Positions 26,551 to 35,053 of a stretch of DNA of 64,000 nt are shown piece after piece. Source of the stretch: Tenacibaculum sp. (GTDB lineage Bacteria > Bacteroidota > Bacteroidia > Flavobacteriales > Flavobacteriaceae); the NCBI GenBank assembly GCA_022448525.1, contig JAKVCX010000001.1, positions 484,734-548,733 of the forward strand. Direction: 5' to 3'. The position numbers and the translations under genes are program-made. The notes under the pieces are model-generated. The model saw nothing but the letters and a program-made list of their open reading frames with translations. It was not told the origin of the DNA and searched no databases. Position 1 is the first letter of the stretch. Every line of letters starts with the position of its first letter.

Positions 26551-28494
26551 ATGAAAAAGAAACAAATACTTTGTATCCTAGCACTTTTATGTCTAGGTCT
26601 GATCACTAGTCAAAACAAACTAAACGTCTCAAAAAAACTATATCCAATAATCGAAAATGGGTTGTGGGGTTATATTGATAGTTCAGGAAAACAAATTATC
26701 AAACCAAAATTTAAATCTGCCTCTTTATTTGAAGAAAATTTAGCCGCTGTAAGACTCAACGGCAGTTATGGTTACATCGATGTTACTGGAGCATTTAAAA
26801 TCCATCCAAAATTTGATATGGCTCATAAATTTCAAAATGGAATTGCACTAGTTTACATTGATGGAAAACCATTTCTCATAAATAAAAAAGGCGACAAGTT
26901 ATTTGATCATAACTATAGTGAAATCAAAAAATCTAGTGAGGAAAACATCTATTTTGTTCGCAATAAGAAAGGAAAATTTGGACTTATTACTAAATCTGGA
27001 AAGAAAATCATTTCTCCAAAATTTACTCGTATTGGTTCTTTTTCAAACGAACGTTTAATCGTTCATAAAAACAAAAAAACTGGAGTAATCGACACAAATG
27101 GAAAATGGATTATCCCGTTAGGAAAATATGACAAAATTTACCCTTTTAAAAGTGGTTTGGCGTTAGTAACAATACCTGATGTAAAAGAAAATGAAGACGA
27201 TCAAGCTTTTATTGATGTCAATGATAAAATACAATTTAAAATTCCTTTTGATAATTGGAGATTAGAATATGATTACGAGTTTTTTAATGATGATGTTGCT
27301 TCCATTAAAATTACGCCTTCGCAAGCCAATAACTTGATAATTTCAAATTCAGAAAAACTTCCGGATTACGCTGGAGTAATTAATACAAAAGGAGAGATTT
27401 TATTCAGTAGTAAAGACTTTAAGGAAATTACACCTTTTTCAAATGATGTAGCCTTTGTAGAAAACTTCAAAAACAAATACTCTCTAATAAATGTAAAGGG
27501 AGAAATTATTAGCTCCGAATTTACTGACTTAGTACATGATACGTATGATATAAAACCTGAAAAGTTATTTGAAAATGGAATCGATTTTGTTGAAACAAAA
27601 GATGGTTGGGGCGTTATTAATACCAAAGGTGAATTCATAAAACAGCCAAGAGAATTTGATTTTGATTATAGTCATGTGAGTCGATCTGGAAGATTCTTAA
27701 TTCTTCATCAAGACATAAGTATAGAAAATAATTCTTACTCTTATCAATATGGTTTTTGGGATTCACAAAATGACATTGTAATTGAACCTCAATTCTTTAG
27801 ATTAGAATTTTTACAAAACAATGATCTTGTCTATGTTTTAAATAATAAAGAAGAAGTCGGATACATCGATTATAAGGGAAATTATATTTGGAAGCACAAA
27901 GAGAATAAAGAAATCAAAAAATTGAATATTGATTATATGAATAGAGGCTATTTTTATGCTTCTTCTCCATATAAAAAAGAACTTGCTGGTTATGGCGGTT
28001 GGGGTGGTTCAAATAATAATTTTCAAAAAAACAATGATGTAACTAAACTTGAAAATGAAAAATTCGAGGTGTATGTTGACTCTGAAATAAAAGATATTTA
28101 CAAGAAAGAATATAATGGCATTAAATTATTTGTTCGTAATAATTCTAAAGACACAATTTTCTTTGATGCTCAGGATAGCAGACTGGATTTAAAAATTCAA
28201 GCAAAAGATAAAAAAGGGAAATGGAGAGATATTGAATATTCACCAAACAGTTGGTGTGGAAATAGCTACCATTCTTTATTCTTACCATTTAATCATTTTT
28301 GGGAATTTACAATTCCTGTTTATGAAGGTGAATTTCAAACTGAACTAAGAGCAAAGTTATCTTATAAAAAAACTCTTGAGGGTAAAGAAAAATCAATGTA
28401 CAGTAATACTTTTAAGGGCAGTATAAATCCAGCTCAATTCTGGAGGAAACAAACCTATTATTCAAAAGGACTAATGGATCCATATAATGATTAA
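26551..28494 (+). CDS. WG-repeat protein, 647 aa
   Basis: A signal peptide (residues 1-20) is followed by about a dozen WG/WG-like beta repeats of 25-35 residues: GLWGYIDSSGKQIIKPKFK, GSYGYIDVTGAFKIHPKFD, DGWGVINTKGEFIKQPREF, and EVGYIDYKGNYIWKHKENK late. Residues about 490-647 form an extra strand-rich domain, with EVYVDSEIKDIYK and WRDIEYSPNSWCGNSYHSLF. WG repeats are beta-propeller-like binding modules of unknown ligand. The stop overlaps or abuts the ATG of the next gene (28487 or 28496), so translation is coupled. Confidence 0.85.
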   Translation: MKKKQILCILALLCLGLITSQNKLNVSKKLYPIIENGLWGYIDSSGKQIIKPKFKSASLFEENLAAVRLNGSYGYIDVTGAFKIHPKFDMAHKFQNGIALVYIDGKPFLINKKGDKLFDHNYSEIKKSSEENIYFVRNKKGKFGLITKSGKKIISPKFTRIGSFSNERLIVHKNKKTGVIDTNGKWIIPLGKYDKIYPFKSGLALVTIPDVKENEDDQAFIDVNDKIQFKIPFDNWRLEYDYEFFNDDVASIKITPSQANNLIISNSEKLPDYAGVINTKGEILFSSKDFKEITPFSNDVAFVENFKNKYSLINVKGEIISSEFTDLVHDTYDIKPEKLFENGIDFVETKDGWGVINTKGEFIKQPREFDFDYSHVSRSGRFLILHQDISIENNSYSYQYGFWDSQNDIVIEPQFFRLEFLQNNDLVYVLNNKEEVGYIDYKGNYIWKHKENKEIKKLNIDYMNRGYFYASSPYKKELAGYGGWGGSNNNFQKNNDVTKLENEKFEVYVDSEIKDIYKKEYNGIKLFVRNNSKDTIFFDAQDSRLDLKIQAKDKKGKWRDIEYSPNSWCGNSYHSLFLPFNHFWEFTIPVYEGEFQTELRAKLSYKKTLEGKEKSMYSNTFKGSINPAQFWRKQTYYSKGLMDPYND

Positions 28495-28495
28495 A

Positions 28496-29014
28496 ATGAA
28501 ACAAATACTTAAACTCTTACTTTTTTTATCGCTAACGGTAACCAGTAGTTGCAACACACAAAACAATAAGCTTAGCGAAACAGTTCAATCGTCTAATAAC
28601 AAATTACCTGTATTACAAGATAGGGTATCTGATTTTGAGAATATTTTTACTTCAGATCAAAAAGAAAACTTAACTAAAATTATAAAAGATTTCGAAGCAA
28701 AAACTACAAATCAAATAGCATTTGTTTCTGTTAAATCAATTGGTGAATATGAAAACTTTGACAAGTTTGCTCTGGATTTAAGCAACTTCAATGGCGTTGG
28801 CCAAAAGGATTTAGATAATGGTCTCATAATTGTATTCAGTAAAAAAATGAGGGAAATTAGAATATCTACAGGCACTGGAACTGAGAAAATACTTACCAAC
28901 GAGATCTGTCAAAAAATCTTAAATGAATTAATACTTCCAGAATTTAGAGAAGGAAAATACTATCATGGAATTGAAAGCGGATTAAATGCCCTCATTAAAA
29001 ATTGGACAAATTGA
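28496..29014 (+). CDS. TPM-domain lipoprotein
   Basis: The lipobox is in TVTSSCNTQ. A TPM domain follows, residues about 40-165: LPVLQDRVSDFENIF, AFVSVKSIGEYENFDKFALD, DNGLIIVFSKKMREIRIST. TPM domains occur in periplasmic and thylakoid proteins, some with acid-phosphatase activity. The ATG at 28496 is chosen; an ATG at 28487 overlaps the WG gene's end. Its 3' end overlaps the next gene by 13 bp. It is probably tied to the WG-repeat protein. Confidence 0.75.
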   Translation: MKQILKLLLFLSLTVTSSCNTQNNKLSETVQSSNNKLPVLQDRVSDFENIFTSDQKENLTKIIKDFEAKTTNQIAFVSVKSIGEYENFDKFALDLSNFNGVGQKDLDNGLIIVFSKKMREIRISTGTGTEKILTNEICQKILNELILPEFREGKYYHGIESGLNALIKNWTN

Positions 29015-29436
29015 TTTTATTTCAAGACATATTTGACGATGCTTTTCGGTTTTTAACAAGCGATAATTCAAGCTTAAAATTTTTAGCGCTTGTAATTCCA
29101 GCTTTATTCACTGTTGCTTTTATTTTCCTTAATCCACTACTAGAAAAACAAAAGTTTAAAAATCAATTATTAAATAAAAGTATCACTGTTATTGTGAATT
29201 TCAAAGAAGAACAGAATGCTAACGAAAGTGAATATCTTACAGAAGGAATAATTGATAAAATCACCAATGACACTATTGAAATAAAAAGAAAAACTCAAAC
29301 ATTATTTCGAGTTCCACTAGATACTGAAAACATCTCAATAGGTTCAGAATCAAACTACAACTCAGACTTTGCTATATTCTTTACATTGAAAAACAAAAAG
29401 CAATTAGATAAAAATAAAGGTATATTAGTATCCTAA
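29002..29436 (+). CDS. Hypothetical membrane protein, 144 aa, TTG start
   Basis: Overlaps the end of the TPM gene by 13 bp, starting at TTG 29002 (a second in-frame TTG at 29011 is possible). A single membrane helix (about residues 27-43, FLALVIPALFTVAFIFL) is followed by a strand-rich soluble domain (NKSITVIVNFKEE, IIDKITNDTIEIK). No family recognised. The chain WG, TPM, this gene reads as one translationally coupled operon. Confidence 0.58.
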   Translation: MDKLILFQDIFDDAFRFLTSDNSSLKFLALVIPALFTVAFIFLNPLLEKQKFKNQLLNKSITVIVNFKEEQNANESEYLTEGIIDKITNDTIEIKRKTQTLFRVPLDTENISIGSESNYNSDFAIFFTLKNKKQLDKNKGILVS

Positions 29437-29450
29437 TTAACCTTTTAATT

Positions 29451-30884
29451 ATGAAACTACTAAAACGTATTCTTAAAATCTTAGCGACCTTTCTTGCATT
29501 ACTTATTTTAAGTTTAATTGTTATACTTTGGGTAGATTCTAATAATACAAGTTATTTACATATCGATGAAGACAGTGAGTTGTCTCAAAACTCATTTTTG
29601 ATTAAAAATGCTAATGTAATTCCAATGAATACTGATACCATTTTGAGGAACAAAATGATATTAATTAAAAACGGAATTATCGAAAAGATTGAAAATGAAA
29701 TTAGTAATGAAAATATTCCTGTTTTCGATGCGAATGGTAAATTTATTACACCTGGCTTAATCGACATGCACGTTCATGTTTGGGATTCCTACGAACTTGG
29801 TTTGTATTTGGCAAACGGAGTTACAGCTGTGAGAAATTTATGGGGAATGCCAATGCATTTAAGAATGAAAAAAGATATTCTTAATAATAAAATTATTGCT
29901 CCTTCATTTTTCACCACTGGACCTAAATTAACAGGAACTGAATTTATTGGGGACGATAATCTAAACCTAACTTCTCCTGAAGAAGCAAAAGAAAAAATTA
30001 TCTCATACAAAGAACGAGGTTACGATCTTATCAAAACTTATTATGGTTTAGATAAAGAAATTTTTGATGCTGTTATTGAACAAGCGAAAGAATCCGATAT
30101 TGAAATTGCGGCTCACCCTTCTCAAAAAGTTCCTTTTTCCTATCATACAAAATCACCTATAAAATCAATAGAACATGCAGAAGAAATCGTTCAGCAACCT
30201 TTAAAATTTGATTTAGACACATTAAAACTTCAACCGATTATTGACAATATTGCTTCTTCCAAAAACACGAACTACTCTCCTACTTTAGTTGTTTTTCATA
30301 ACATTTATGAAATGATGATGAATGATGATATTTTAAACTCTGAATCATTAAACTACATAAATCCTCTTATCAAGGAAGTGGATAGCAAAGCTCAATTTGA
30401 TCGTTGGTTTTATGCGAAACAAAATGATTCGACCGTGATTTCAAGAATAAAAAACCAACATGATTTCCACATTACAATTGTTAAAAAACTTCATAAAGCC
30501 GGCGTTCCTATCGTATGCGGAACAGATGCTGGAATTGGTGTAACAGTTCCTGGTTTTTCTATTCATCAAGAGCTTAAGTTTTATCAAGAAGCAGGTTTAT
30601 CAAATTTTGAAATTCTAAAAACGGCAACTATTAACGCAGCTCAAACCCATCAAATCATGAATTCTTTAGGAACCATTGAAAAAGGAAAAGTTGCTAATTT
30701 ATTAGTTTTAGAAGAAAATCCTCTAAAGGAAATTTCAGCTCTAAAAAAAACTTCTGTAATATTTGTTCAGGGTAGAAAATTGGAACAAAAAAATCTTGAC
30801 ATCTTCATCGAAAAAGCAAAAAACAGAAAGAATTTTATCGCTTCTGCACTTAGATACGTGGAAAATTTACTTTTTGAAAAATAA
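29451..30884 (+). CDS. Membrane-anchored amidohydrolase
   Basis: An N-terminal membrane helix (residues 10-28) precedes a metal-dependent hydrolase of the imidazolonepropionase-like amidohydrolase family. Metal ligands and neighbours are MHVHVW (His107, His109), a candidate bridging Lys in GYDLIKTYYG, His in EIAAHPSQ and SIEHAEEI, and Asp in CGTDAGIG near the C-terminus. The last part is the small beta domain (GTIEKGKVANLLVLEENPL). Substrate unknown; related enzymes hydrolyse dipeptides and cyclic amides in the periplasm. Starts 15 bp after the preceding gene, so may share its transcript. Confidence 0.85.
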   Translation: MKLLKRILKILATFLALLILSLIVILWVDSNNTSYLHIDEDSELSQNSFLIKNANVIPMNTDTILRNKMILIKNGIIEKIENEISNENIPVFDANGKFITPGLIDMHVHVWDSYELGLYLANGVTAVRNLWGMPMHLRMKKDILNNKIIAPSFFTTGPKLTGTEFIGDDNLNLTSPEEAKEKIISYKERGYDLIKTYYGLDKEIFDAVIEQAKESDIEIAAHPSQKVPFSYHTKSPIKSIEHAEEIVQQPLKFDLDTLKLQPIIDNIASSKNTNYSPTLVVFHNIYEMMMNDDILNSESLNYINPLIKEVDSKAQFDRWFYAKQNDSTVISRIKNQHDFHITIVKKLHKAGVPIVCGTDAGIGVTVPGFSIHQELKFYQEAGLSNFEILKTATINAAQTHQIMNSLGTIEKGKVANLLVLEENPLKEISALKKTSVIFVQGRKLEQKNLDIFIEKAKNRKNFIASALRYVENLLFEK

Positions 30885-30992
30885 CTATTTATCAAACCTT
30901 TATAACTTTTCTACTAATAAAAAATTAAAAATCGTGTAACTTTTTAAAAAGCTAGTCTACTGATATTACAAATTGTTAAATTAATCAAGACT

Positions 30993-31361
30993 ATGAAATT
31001 TTTAATTGAATTACTTACAAATCACTTAAATCCTAACTTAGAAAACAACGAAACAAAAATACATTCTGGAGAAGCCAATTTGTTTAGGCATGGCATTACA
31101 GTAGGTGGAAAATTGTTTCTTACAGATCAACGTTTAATCTTCTTGCCACATAAATTAAACTTAAGTCAAAAAGAAGAGCTAATAGATTTAGGCGATATTA
31201 ATACTATGGAAGAAATAAATTCTTTAGACTGGCTTAATAATACTCTAATTATTAAACTGAAAAACAATACAGAATTTAAATTCCTATTGTATAATAGCGA
31301 TGTTTGGGTTGCAGAAATCAACAATATTAAAAAAGTTAATAATTTGATTGACATCAATTAG
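30993..31361 (+). CDS. GRAM-domain protein, 122 aa
   Basis: A short protein made of one PH/GRAM-like domain: GEANLFRHGITVGGKLFLTDQRL, IFLPHKLNL, and a final strand-helix LIIKLKNNTEFKF. This fold binds lipids or peptides in eukaryotes; bacterial stand-alone copies are uncharacterised. No membrane helix. Has its own upstream intergenic region of 108 bp. Confidence 0.68.
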   Translation: MKFLIELLTNHLNPNLENNETKIHSGEANLFRHGITVGGKLFLTDQRLIFLPHKLNLSQKEELIDLGDINTMEEINSLDWLNNTLIIKLKNNTEFKFLLYNSDVWVAEINNIKKVNNLIDIN

Positions 31362-31382
31362 AAATGTTAGAAAATTAAAATG

Positions 31383-31437
31383 AAGTATTCCATTCTTCCT
31401 TAATTATTTCAATTCTTAAAACGATGGGATACTTTTT
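31383..31437 (+). terminator. Possible terminator with long loop
   Basis: AAGTAT-T-CCAT pairs imperfectly with ATGG-G-ATACTT across a loop of about 28 bases and is followed by a T-run. Supports the GRAM-domain gene ending here. Long loop lowers confidence. Confidence 0.4.
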
Positions 31438-31580
31438 TCAGAATTACTTTTAAAATTCAAGTTAAAATTTCGCCACTACGTCTTAATTTTAGTTAATTGT
31501 TCAACTATCCTTTTTGACCGTTATTGCAGAAACTAGTGAAGATGGTTAGTTTTGATTTTGTTGAATATTAATTAAGTACA

Positions 31581-32429
31581 ATGAAAAACTTATCAATTGC
31601 AATTTTAACTTGTCTCTTTATTTCATCATGTAAAGTTGAAAAAAATCAAGAAGATAAATCTATAGTTGAAACCATACAAAACCCAACAAACAAAGTTAAA
31701 TTAAGCTCAGAGATTATTTGGGAAAAATTAAATCCTGCAAGAGGAGATCAAAGTCCACAAGCTGGAACAATTTGGGGAAATAGAAAAGATACGGTTGCAA
31801 CAGGGTTTTTAGCAAAATTCGTTGATGGATTTTCATCTCCGCCTCACATTCACAATGCCACATATAGAGCTGTTGTTATAAAAGGATTAGTTCATAATGA
31901 TGATCCCGGTGCAGAAAACATGTGGATGAAACCAGGATCCTTTTGGACGCAACCTGAAGGAGAAGCTCATATTACATCGGCGAAAGGATCTGAGAATATT
32001 GCACTTGTTGAAATTAATAAAGGTCCTTATTTAGTGAAATCAATTTCAGAAGCTTTTGATAATGGAGAAAGACCAATTAATATTGATGTGACTAATATTG
32101 TTTGGTTAAATAATAAAAAATCCAACTGGATCTCAAGAAACAATAATACTGAAATTAGTTTTTTATTAGACGATTATCCTTCGAAGAGCTTATTTGTAAA
32201 ACTTCCAAAAGGGTTTAAAGGAAAAATAACATCAACAGGTAATATGATGCATTCTGTTGTAATTCAAGGTAACTTGAGCTATGAAATGCCCCAAAACAAA
32301 CAAGTGAAAAATCTTGATGAAGGAAGCTATTTCGGAGCTACAGATAAAGCTATTCATACTTTAGAAAATAATTCTCCAGTAGATGTAATCCTTTACATTA
32401 GAACGAATGGTATAATTCATATTGATTAA
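31581..32429 (+). CDS. DUF4437 (cupin) lipoprotein
   Basis: The lipobox is LFISSC (Cys near residue 16). Two cupin-like halves follow, typical of DUF4437. The first has [21 protein letters not shown] (a possible metal-binding His pair) and [12 protein letters not shown]. The second has [21 protein letters not shown] with [10 protein letters not shown]. Such proteins are bicupins of unknown reaction, often beside short-chain dehydrogenases. An SDR gene follows 143 bp downstream. Confidence 0.78.
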   Translation: MKNLSIAILTCLFISSCKVEKNQEDKSIVETIQNPTNKVKLSSEIIWEKLNPARGDQSPQAGTIWGNRKDTVATGFLAKFVDGFSSPPHIHNATYRAVVIKGLVHNDDPGAENMWMKPGSFWTQPEGEAHITSAKGSENIALVEINKGPYLVKSISEAFDNGERPINIDVTNIVWLNNKKSNWISRNNNTEISFLLDDYPSKSLFVKLPKGFKGKITSTGNMMHSVVIQGNLSYEMPQNKQVKNLDEGSYFGATDKAIHTLENNSPVDVILYIRTNGIIHID

Positions 32430-32447
32430 ATAATTCTATTTTACTCA

Positions 32448-32482
32448 ACTTTTAAACAAAGTATTTTCGACTTTTAAACAAA
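32448..32482 (+). promoter_or_regulatory. Direct repeats ACTTTTAAACAAA, probable activator site
   Basis: The 13-mer ACTTTTAAACAAA is present at 32448-32460 and again at 32470-32482, 22 bp start to start, just upstream of a TTG (32486) and GATCTTTG promoter-like pair before the SDR gene. Two half-sites on one helix face are typical for AraC-type activators, and such a gene lies directly downstream. Confidence 0.5.
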
Positions 32483-32572
32483 ACTTTGAGTTTTCTTTCT
32501 TTGGATCTTTGTAATCGAATATAGTACAGAAATATTTCTGCTACTAACTGAATCACATAAAATTACAAAGAG

Positions 32573-33520
32573 ATGAAAGAAAATAAATTTGGTAAAAAAG
32601 GATGGACACCAGAAAGAATAAAAAACATAAAGGGTAAAACCTTTTTAATAACAGGTGCAAATGCCGGCGCAGGATTTCAAGCTTCTAAAATATTATTAAA
32701 AAAAGGAGCTCAAGTAGTTATGTTAAATCGTAATCCAACGAAATCTGCAAAAGCAATTCAACAATTAAAAAGTGAACTTGGTGCTGATATTAAAGTTTCA
32801 TTTATAAAAATGGATCTTTCTGATCTTGCCTCTGTTAGAAATGCAGCTAAAGATATTATTGAAAAAGTACCGGTAATTGACGCTTTAATTTGCAATGCAG
32901 CTATTGCACAAGTTCCAACGCAGCAGTTTACTTCTGACGGATTTGAAAGTCAACTTGGTGTAAACCATTATGGTCATTTTGTTTTAATTAGTTTACTCTT
33001 TGAGAAAATTGAAAATGAAGGAAAACGAATCGTAGTAGTTGGTAGTGAAGGTTATAAAATGGGAATAAAAACTTTTCAATTTGATGATATGAATTGGGAT
33101 AAAAACTATCATCCTATGAATACTTACTGTCACAGTAAACTCGCACAAATTATCTTTTCTTATGAACTTCAAAATAGAATTGACGCGGCTGATAAAAAAA
33201 CAAAAGTGTATGTATGTCATCCAGGAGCTTCTGCAACATCATTAATAAAAACAAGTGGTGGATTAAGAGATCGTGTTATTTGGAGTATTGTCTCTAAAAC
33301 TCCATTAGTACAATCTGCTGAAAAAGGAGCATATCCGGAAGTTATGTGCGCTACAGAAGAGAATTTAAAACAAAAAGCTTATTATGGTCCAACTGGAAGA
33401 ATGCAGTGGACAGGTCCTGTTGGAGAGTGCAAAATTGAACCATTTGTATGGAATCGTGAGCTAGCAGCTAAACTTTGGAGTGTTTCAGAAGAAGCTACAA
33501 ATGAAAAATTTACTATCTAA
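32573..33520 (+). CDS. Short-chain dehydrogenase/reductase (SDR), retinol-dehydrogenase-like
   Basis: Rossmann fold with the cofactor motif TGANAGAG (about residues 24-31) and NRNP at the end of strand 2, favouring NADP. Later elements are the structural NAA in CNAAIAQ, the catalytic Ser in VVGSEGYK, and YCHSK (Tyr and Lys of YxxxK). The 315-residue length and the internal C-terminal extension fit retinol-dehydrogenase/protochlorophyllide-reductase-like SDRs. Substrate unknown. Followed after 67 bp by an AraC-type regulator. Confidence 0.87.
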   Translation: MKENKFGKKGWTPERIKNIKGKTFLITGANAGAGFQASKILLKKGAQVVMLNRNPTKSAKAIQQLKSELGADIKVSFIKMDLSDLASVRNAAKDIIEKVPVIDALICNAAIAQVPTQQFTSDGFESQLGVNHYGHFVLISLLFEKIENEGKRIVVVGSEGYKMGIKTFQFDDMNWDKNYHPMNTYCHSKLAQIIFSYELQNRIDAADKKTKVYVCHPGASATSLIKTSGGLRDRVIWSIVSKTPLVQSAEKGAYPEVMCATEENLKQKAYYGPTGRMQWTGPVGECKIEPFVWNRELAAKLWSVSEEATNEKFTI

Positions 33521-33587
33521 AGCAGTGCAAACTCTCTATATATTATAATTAGTAAATTTAAAATCGATTATTTCTAGTAAGACAACT

Positions 33588-34394
33588 ATGAACATTCCTA
33601 ATGGATCAAATAAAAGTCAAGTGTTTATGACTTGCGTTATAGATGAAATTTTTACTTGGGAAAATATTTCACCTCAACATATCGTAGCTTTTATTTACTC
33701 AGGTGAACTTATTATTTCATATGGTAAAAAACAACAAACTTTTGTTACTGGAGATGTTGTTTTGGTTCCAAAAAATCAATTATCACGAAGTATAAAAAAA
33801 CCGTTGGAAGGAAAACCATTCAAATGTGTTTCCATGATCCTTTCAGAAGAACAATTGCGTAAATTCTATTTGAATCGCTTTATTCTTAGTTCTCAGGATA
33901 TGGATTCTTTAAAATACAGACCGATAAAACCTCATAAACTATTTGATACTTTCTTTGAATCATTACTTCCATATTTCGAGATGCAAGATGAATTACCGGA
34001 AGAATTAATTCCTATTAAAACTCAAGAAATACTGACCATTATCGATACTATTGATAAACGTGCGAGTTCAATTTTAGGAACATTTAGAGAAATTGGAAAA
34101 ATTGATTTAGAAAAATACATGGAAGAACATTACATGTATAATTTACCGTTAGAAAAATTTGCTTTTTTAACTGGTAGAAGTTTAAGCACATTCAAATCGG
34201 ATTTTAAAAAACTATTCAACAATACTCCAGGTAAATGGTTAACTACCAAAAGACTTGAGTTGGCTTATCACAAACTGACCGCTGAGAAATTAAAATCTTC
34301 TGACATCTATCTTTCAGTAGGTTTTGAAAACCTTTCGCATTTTTCGTTTGCTTTTAAAAAAGCATTTGGTAAAAGTCCGAGTAGCATTTCTTAA
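33588..34394 (+). CDS. AraC-family transcriptional regulator
   Basis: The N-terminal half is a cupin-like sensing domain (HIVAFIYSGELIISYGKKQQ, TGDVVLVPKNQ). The C-terminal 100 residues carry two helix-turn-helix motifs: MYNLPLEKFAFLTGRSLST and FKSDFKKLFNN, then LSSDIYLSVGFENLSHFSFAFKK as the AraC signature. It probably controls the SDR gene and perhaps the DUF4437 gene; the direct repeats at 32448 are its best candidate site. Length 268 aa is typical. Confidence 0.88.
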   Translation: MNIPNGSNKSQVFMTCVIDEIFTWENISPQHIVAFIYSGELIISYGKKQQTFVTGDVVLVPKNQLSRSIKKPLEGKPFKCVSMILSEEQLRKFYLNRFILSSQDMDSLKYRPIKPHKLFDTFFESLLPYFEMQDELPEELIPIKTQEILTIIDTIDKRASSILGTFREIGKIDLEKYMEEHYMYNLPLEKFAFLTGRSLSTFKSDFKKLFNNTPGKWLTTKRLELAYHKLTAEKLKSSDIYLSVGFENLSHFSFAFKKAFGKSPSSIS

Positions 34395-34411
34395 TTATGA
34401 TAACAAACTAA

Positions 34412-34441
34412 AAAACCCGATAACATTTAAGTTATCGGGGT
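34412..34441 (-). terminator. Bidirectional terminator (tmRNA and AraC gene)
   Basis: Perfect stem CCCGATAAC / GTTATCGGG, loop of six; the minus reading is followed by TTTTTTAG and lies 12 nt past the mature tmRNA 3' end. The plus reading may end the AraC transcript. Confidence 0.85.
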
Positions 34442-34452
34442 TCTATATTTTG

Positions 34453-34847
34453 TGGAGACGCCGAGAATCGAACTCGGGTCCAAACAAGTAGCTCAAGAGC
34501 TTTCTACATACTTAGTTTTTATTTAATTTTCGACTAAAAGCTGACTAAAAACGATCCACTTTTAGCTTATCTTCTTTAGTTTCGAAAACCTATCGAAGCT
34601 CTAGATTTTCTATGTTTACTTTTATGATGCCCAGAAATGAAACGCCGTAAACCAAGGCTTTCCGTGGACATTTAGCTTGCGCACCTCGTGCGCCTAGGCT
34701 TGAATCTTACTATAATTCGGATTATTAAGCAGCTAAAGCGTAATTATTTTCGCCATTTAAATTGTTGAAATAAGTTTAACGAGCATCATTTCAGTCCTCG
34801 GTATGCTTACAATTTCACTAGTCTTGCTGTCAAAACCAGTCGTCCCC
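34453..34847 (-). ncRNA. ssrA: tmRNA (ssrA)
   Basis: One-piece tmRNA of about 395 nt. The 5' end GGGGACGACTGG and 3' end GTTCGATTCTCGGCGTCTCCA form the tRNA-like domain: the acceptor stem GGGGACG pairs with CGTCTCC (one G-U), and the T-loop is TTCGATT. The tag reading frame follows the resume codon as GENNYALAA with two stops (TAA TAA), near 34720-34750. CCA is not encoded: A then CAA follows the acceptor stem, so the tail must be added by tRNA nucleotidyltransferase. tmRNA rescues stalled ribosomes and tags the nascent protein for degradation. Confidence 0.97.
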
Positions 34848-34854
34848 AATATGT

Positions 34855-34862
34855 CAAAGATA
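34855..34862 (-). promoter_or_regulatory. tmRNA promoter -7 box (TATCTTTG)
   Basis: Exact TAnnTTTG box with the first G of the mature tmRNA eight bases downstream, the expected spacing for Bacteroidota sigma-A. This calibrates the -7 boxes called elsewhere in the window. Confidence 0.75.
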
Positions 34863-35053
34863 TATGTATGAATCTCAAAATATGGACCAAATACAACTAA
34901 ATGTCAATTTGACTTAACACATCTTAAAAGTCGGACCACAAATATAAAAACAAGTTTTAGATTATATACTAAGAATTGATTGATTTTAACGGTGTTTTAT
35001 TAAAACCATTCGTTTTTTTATATATTTAAACCCATCGCTAACCATTTAAATTT

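Noticed and set aside
1..34394. Chromosomal integron or gene-cassette array
   Set aside because: All genes share one direction, but I see no tyrosine integrase and no repeated attC-like palindrome in the gaps; gaps differ in sequence and length.
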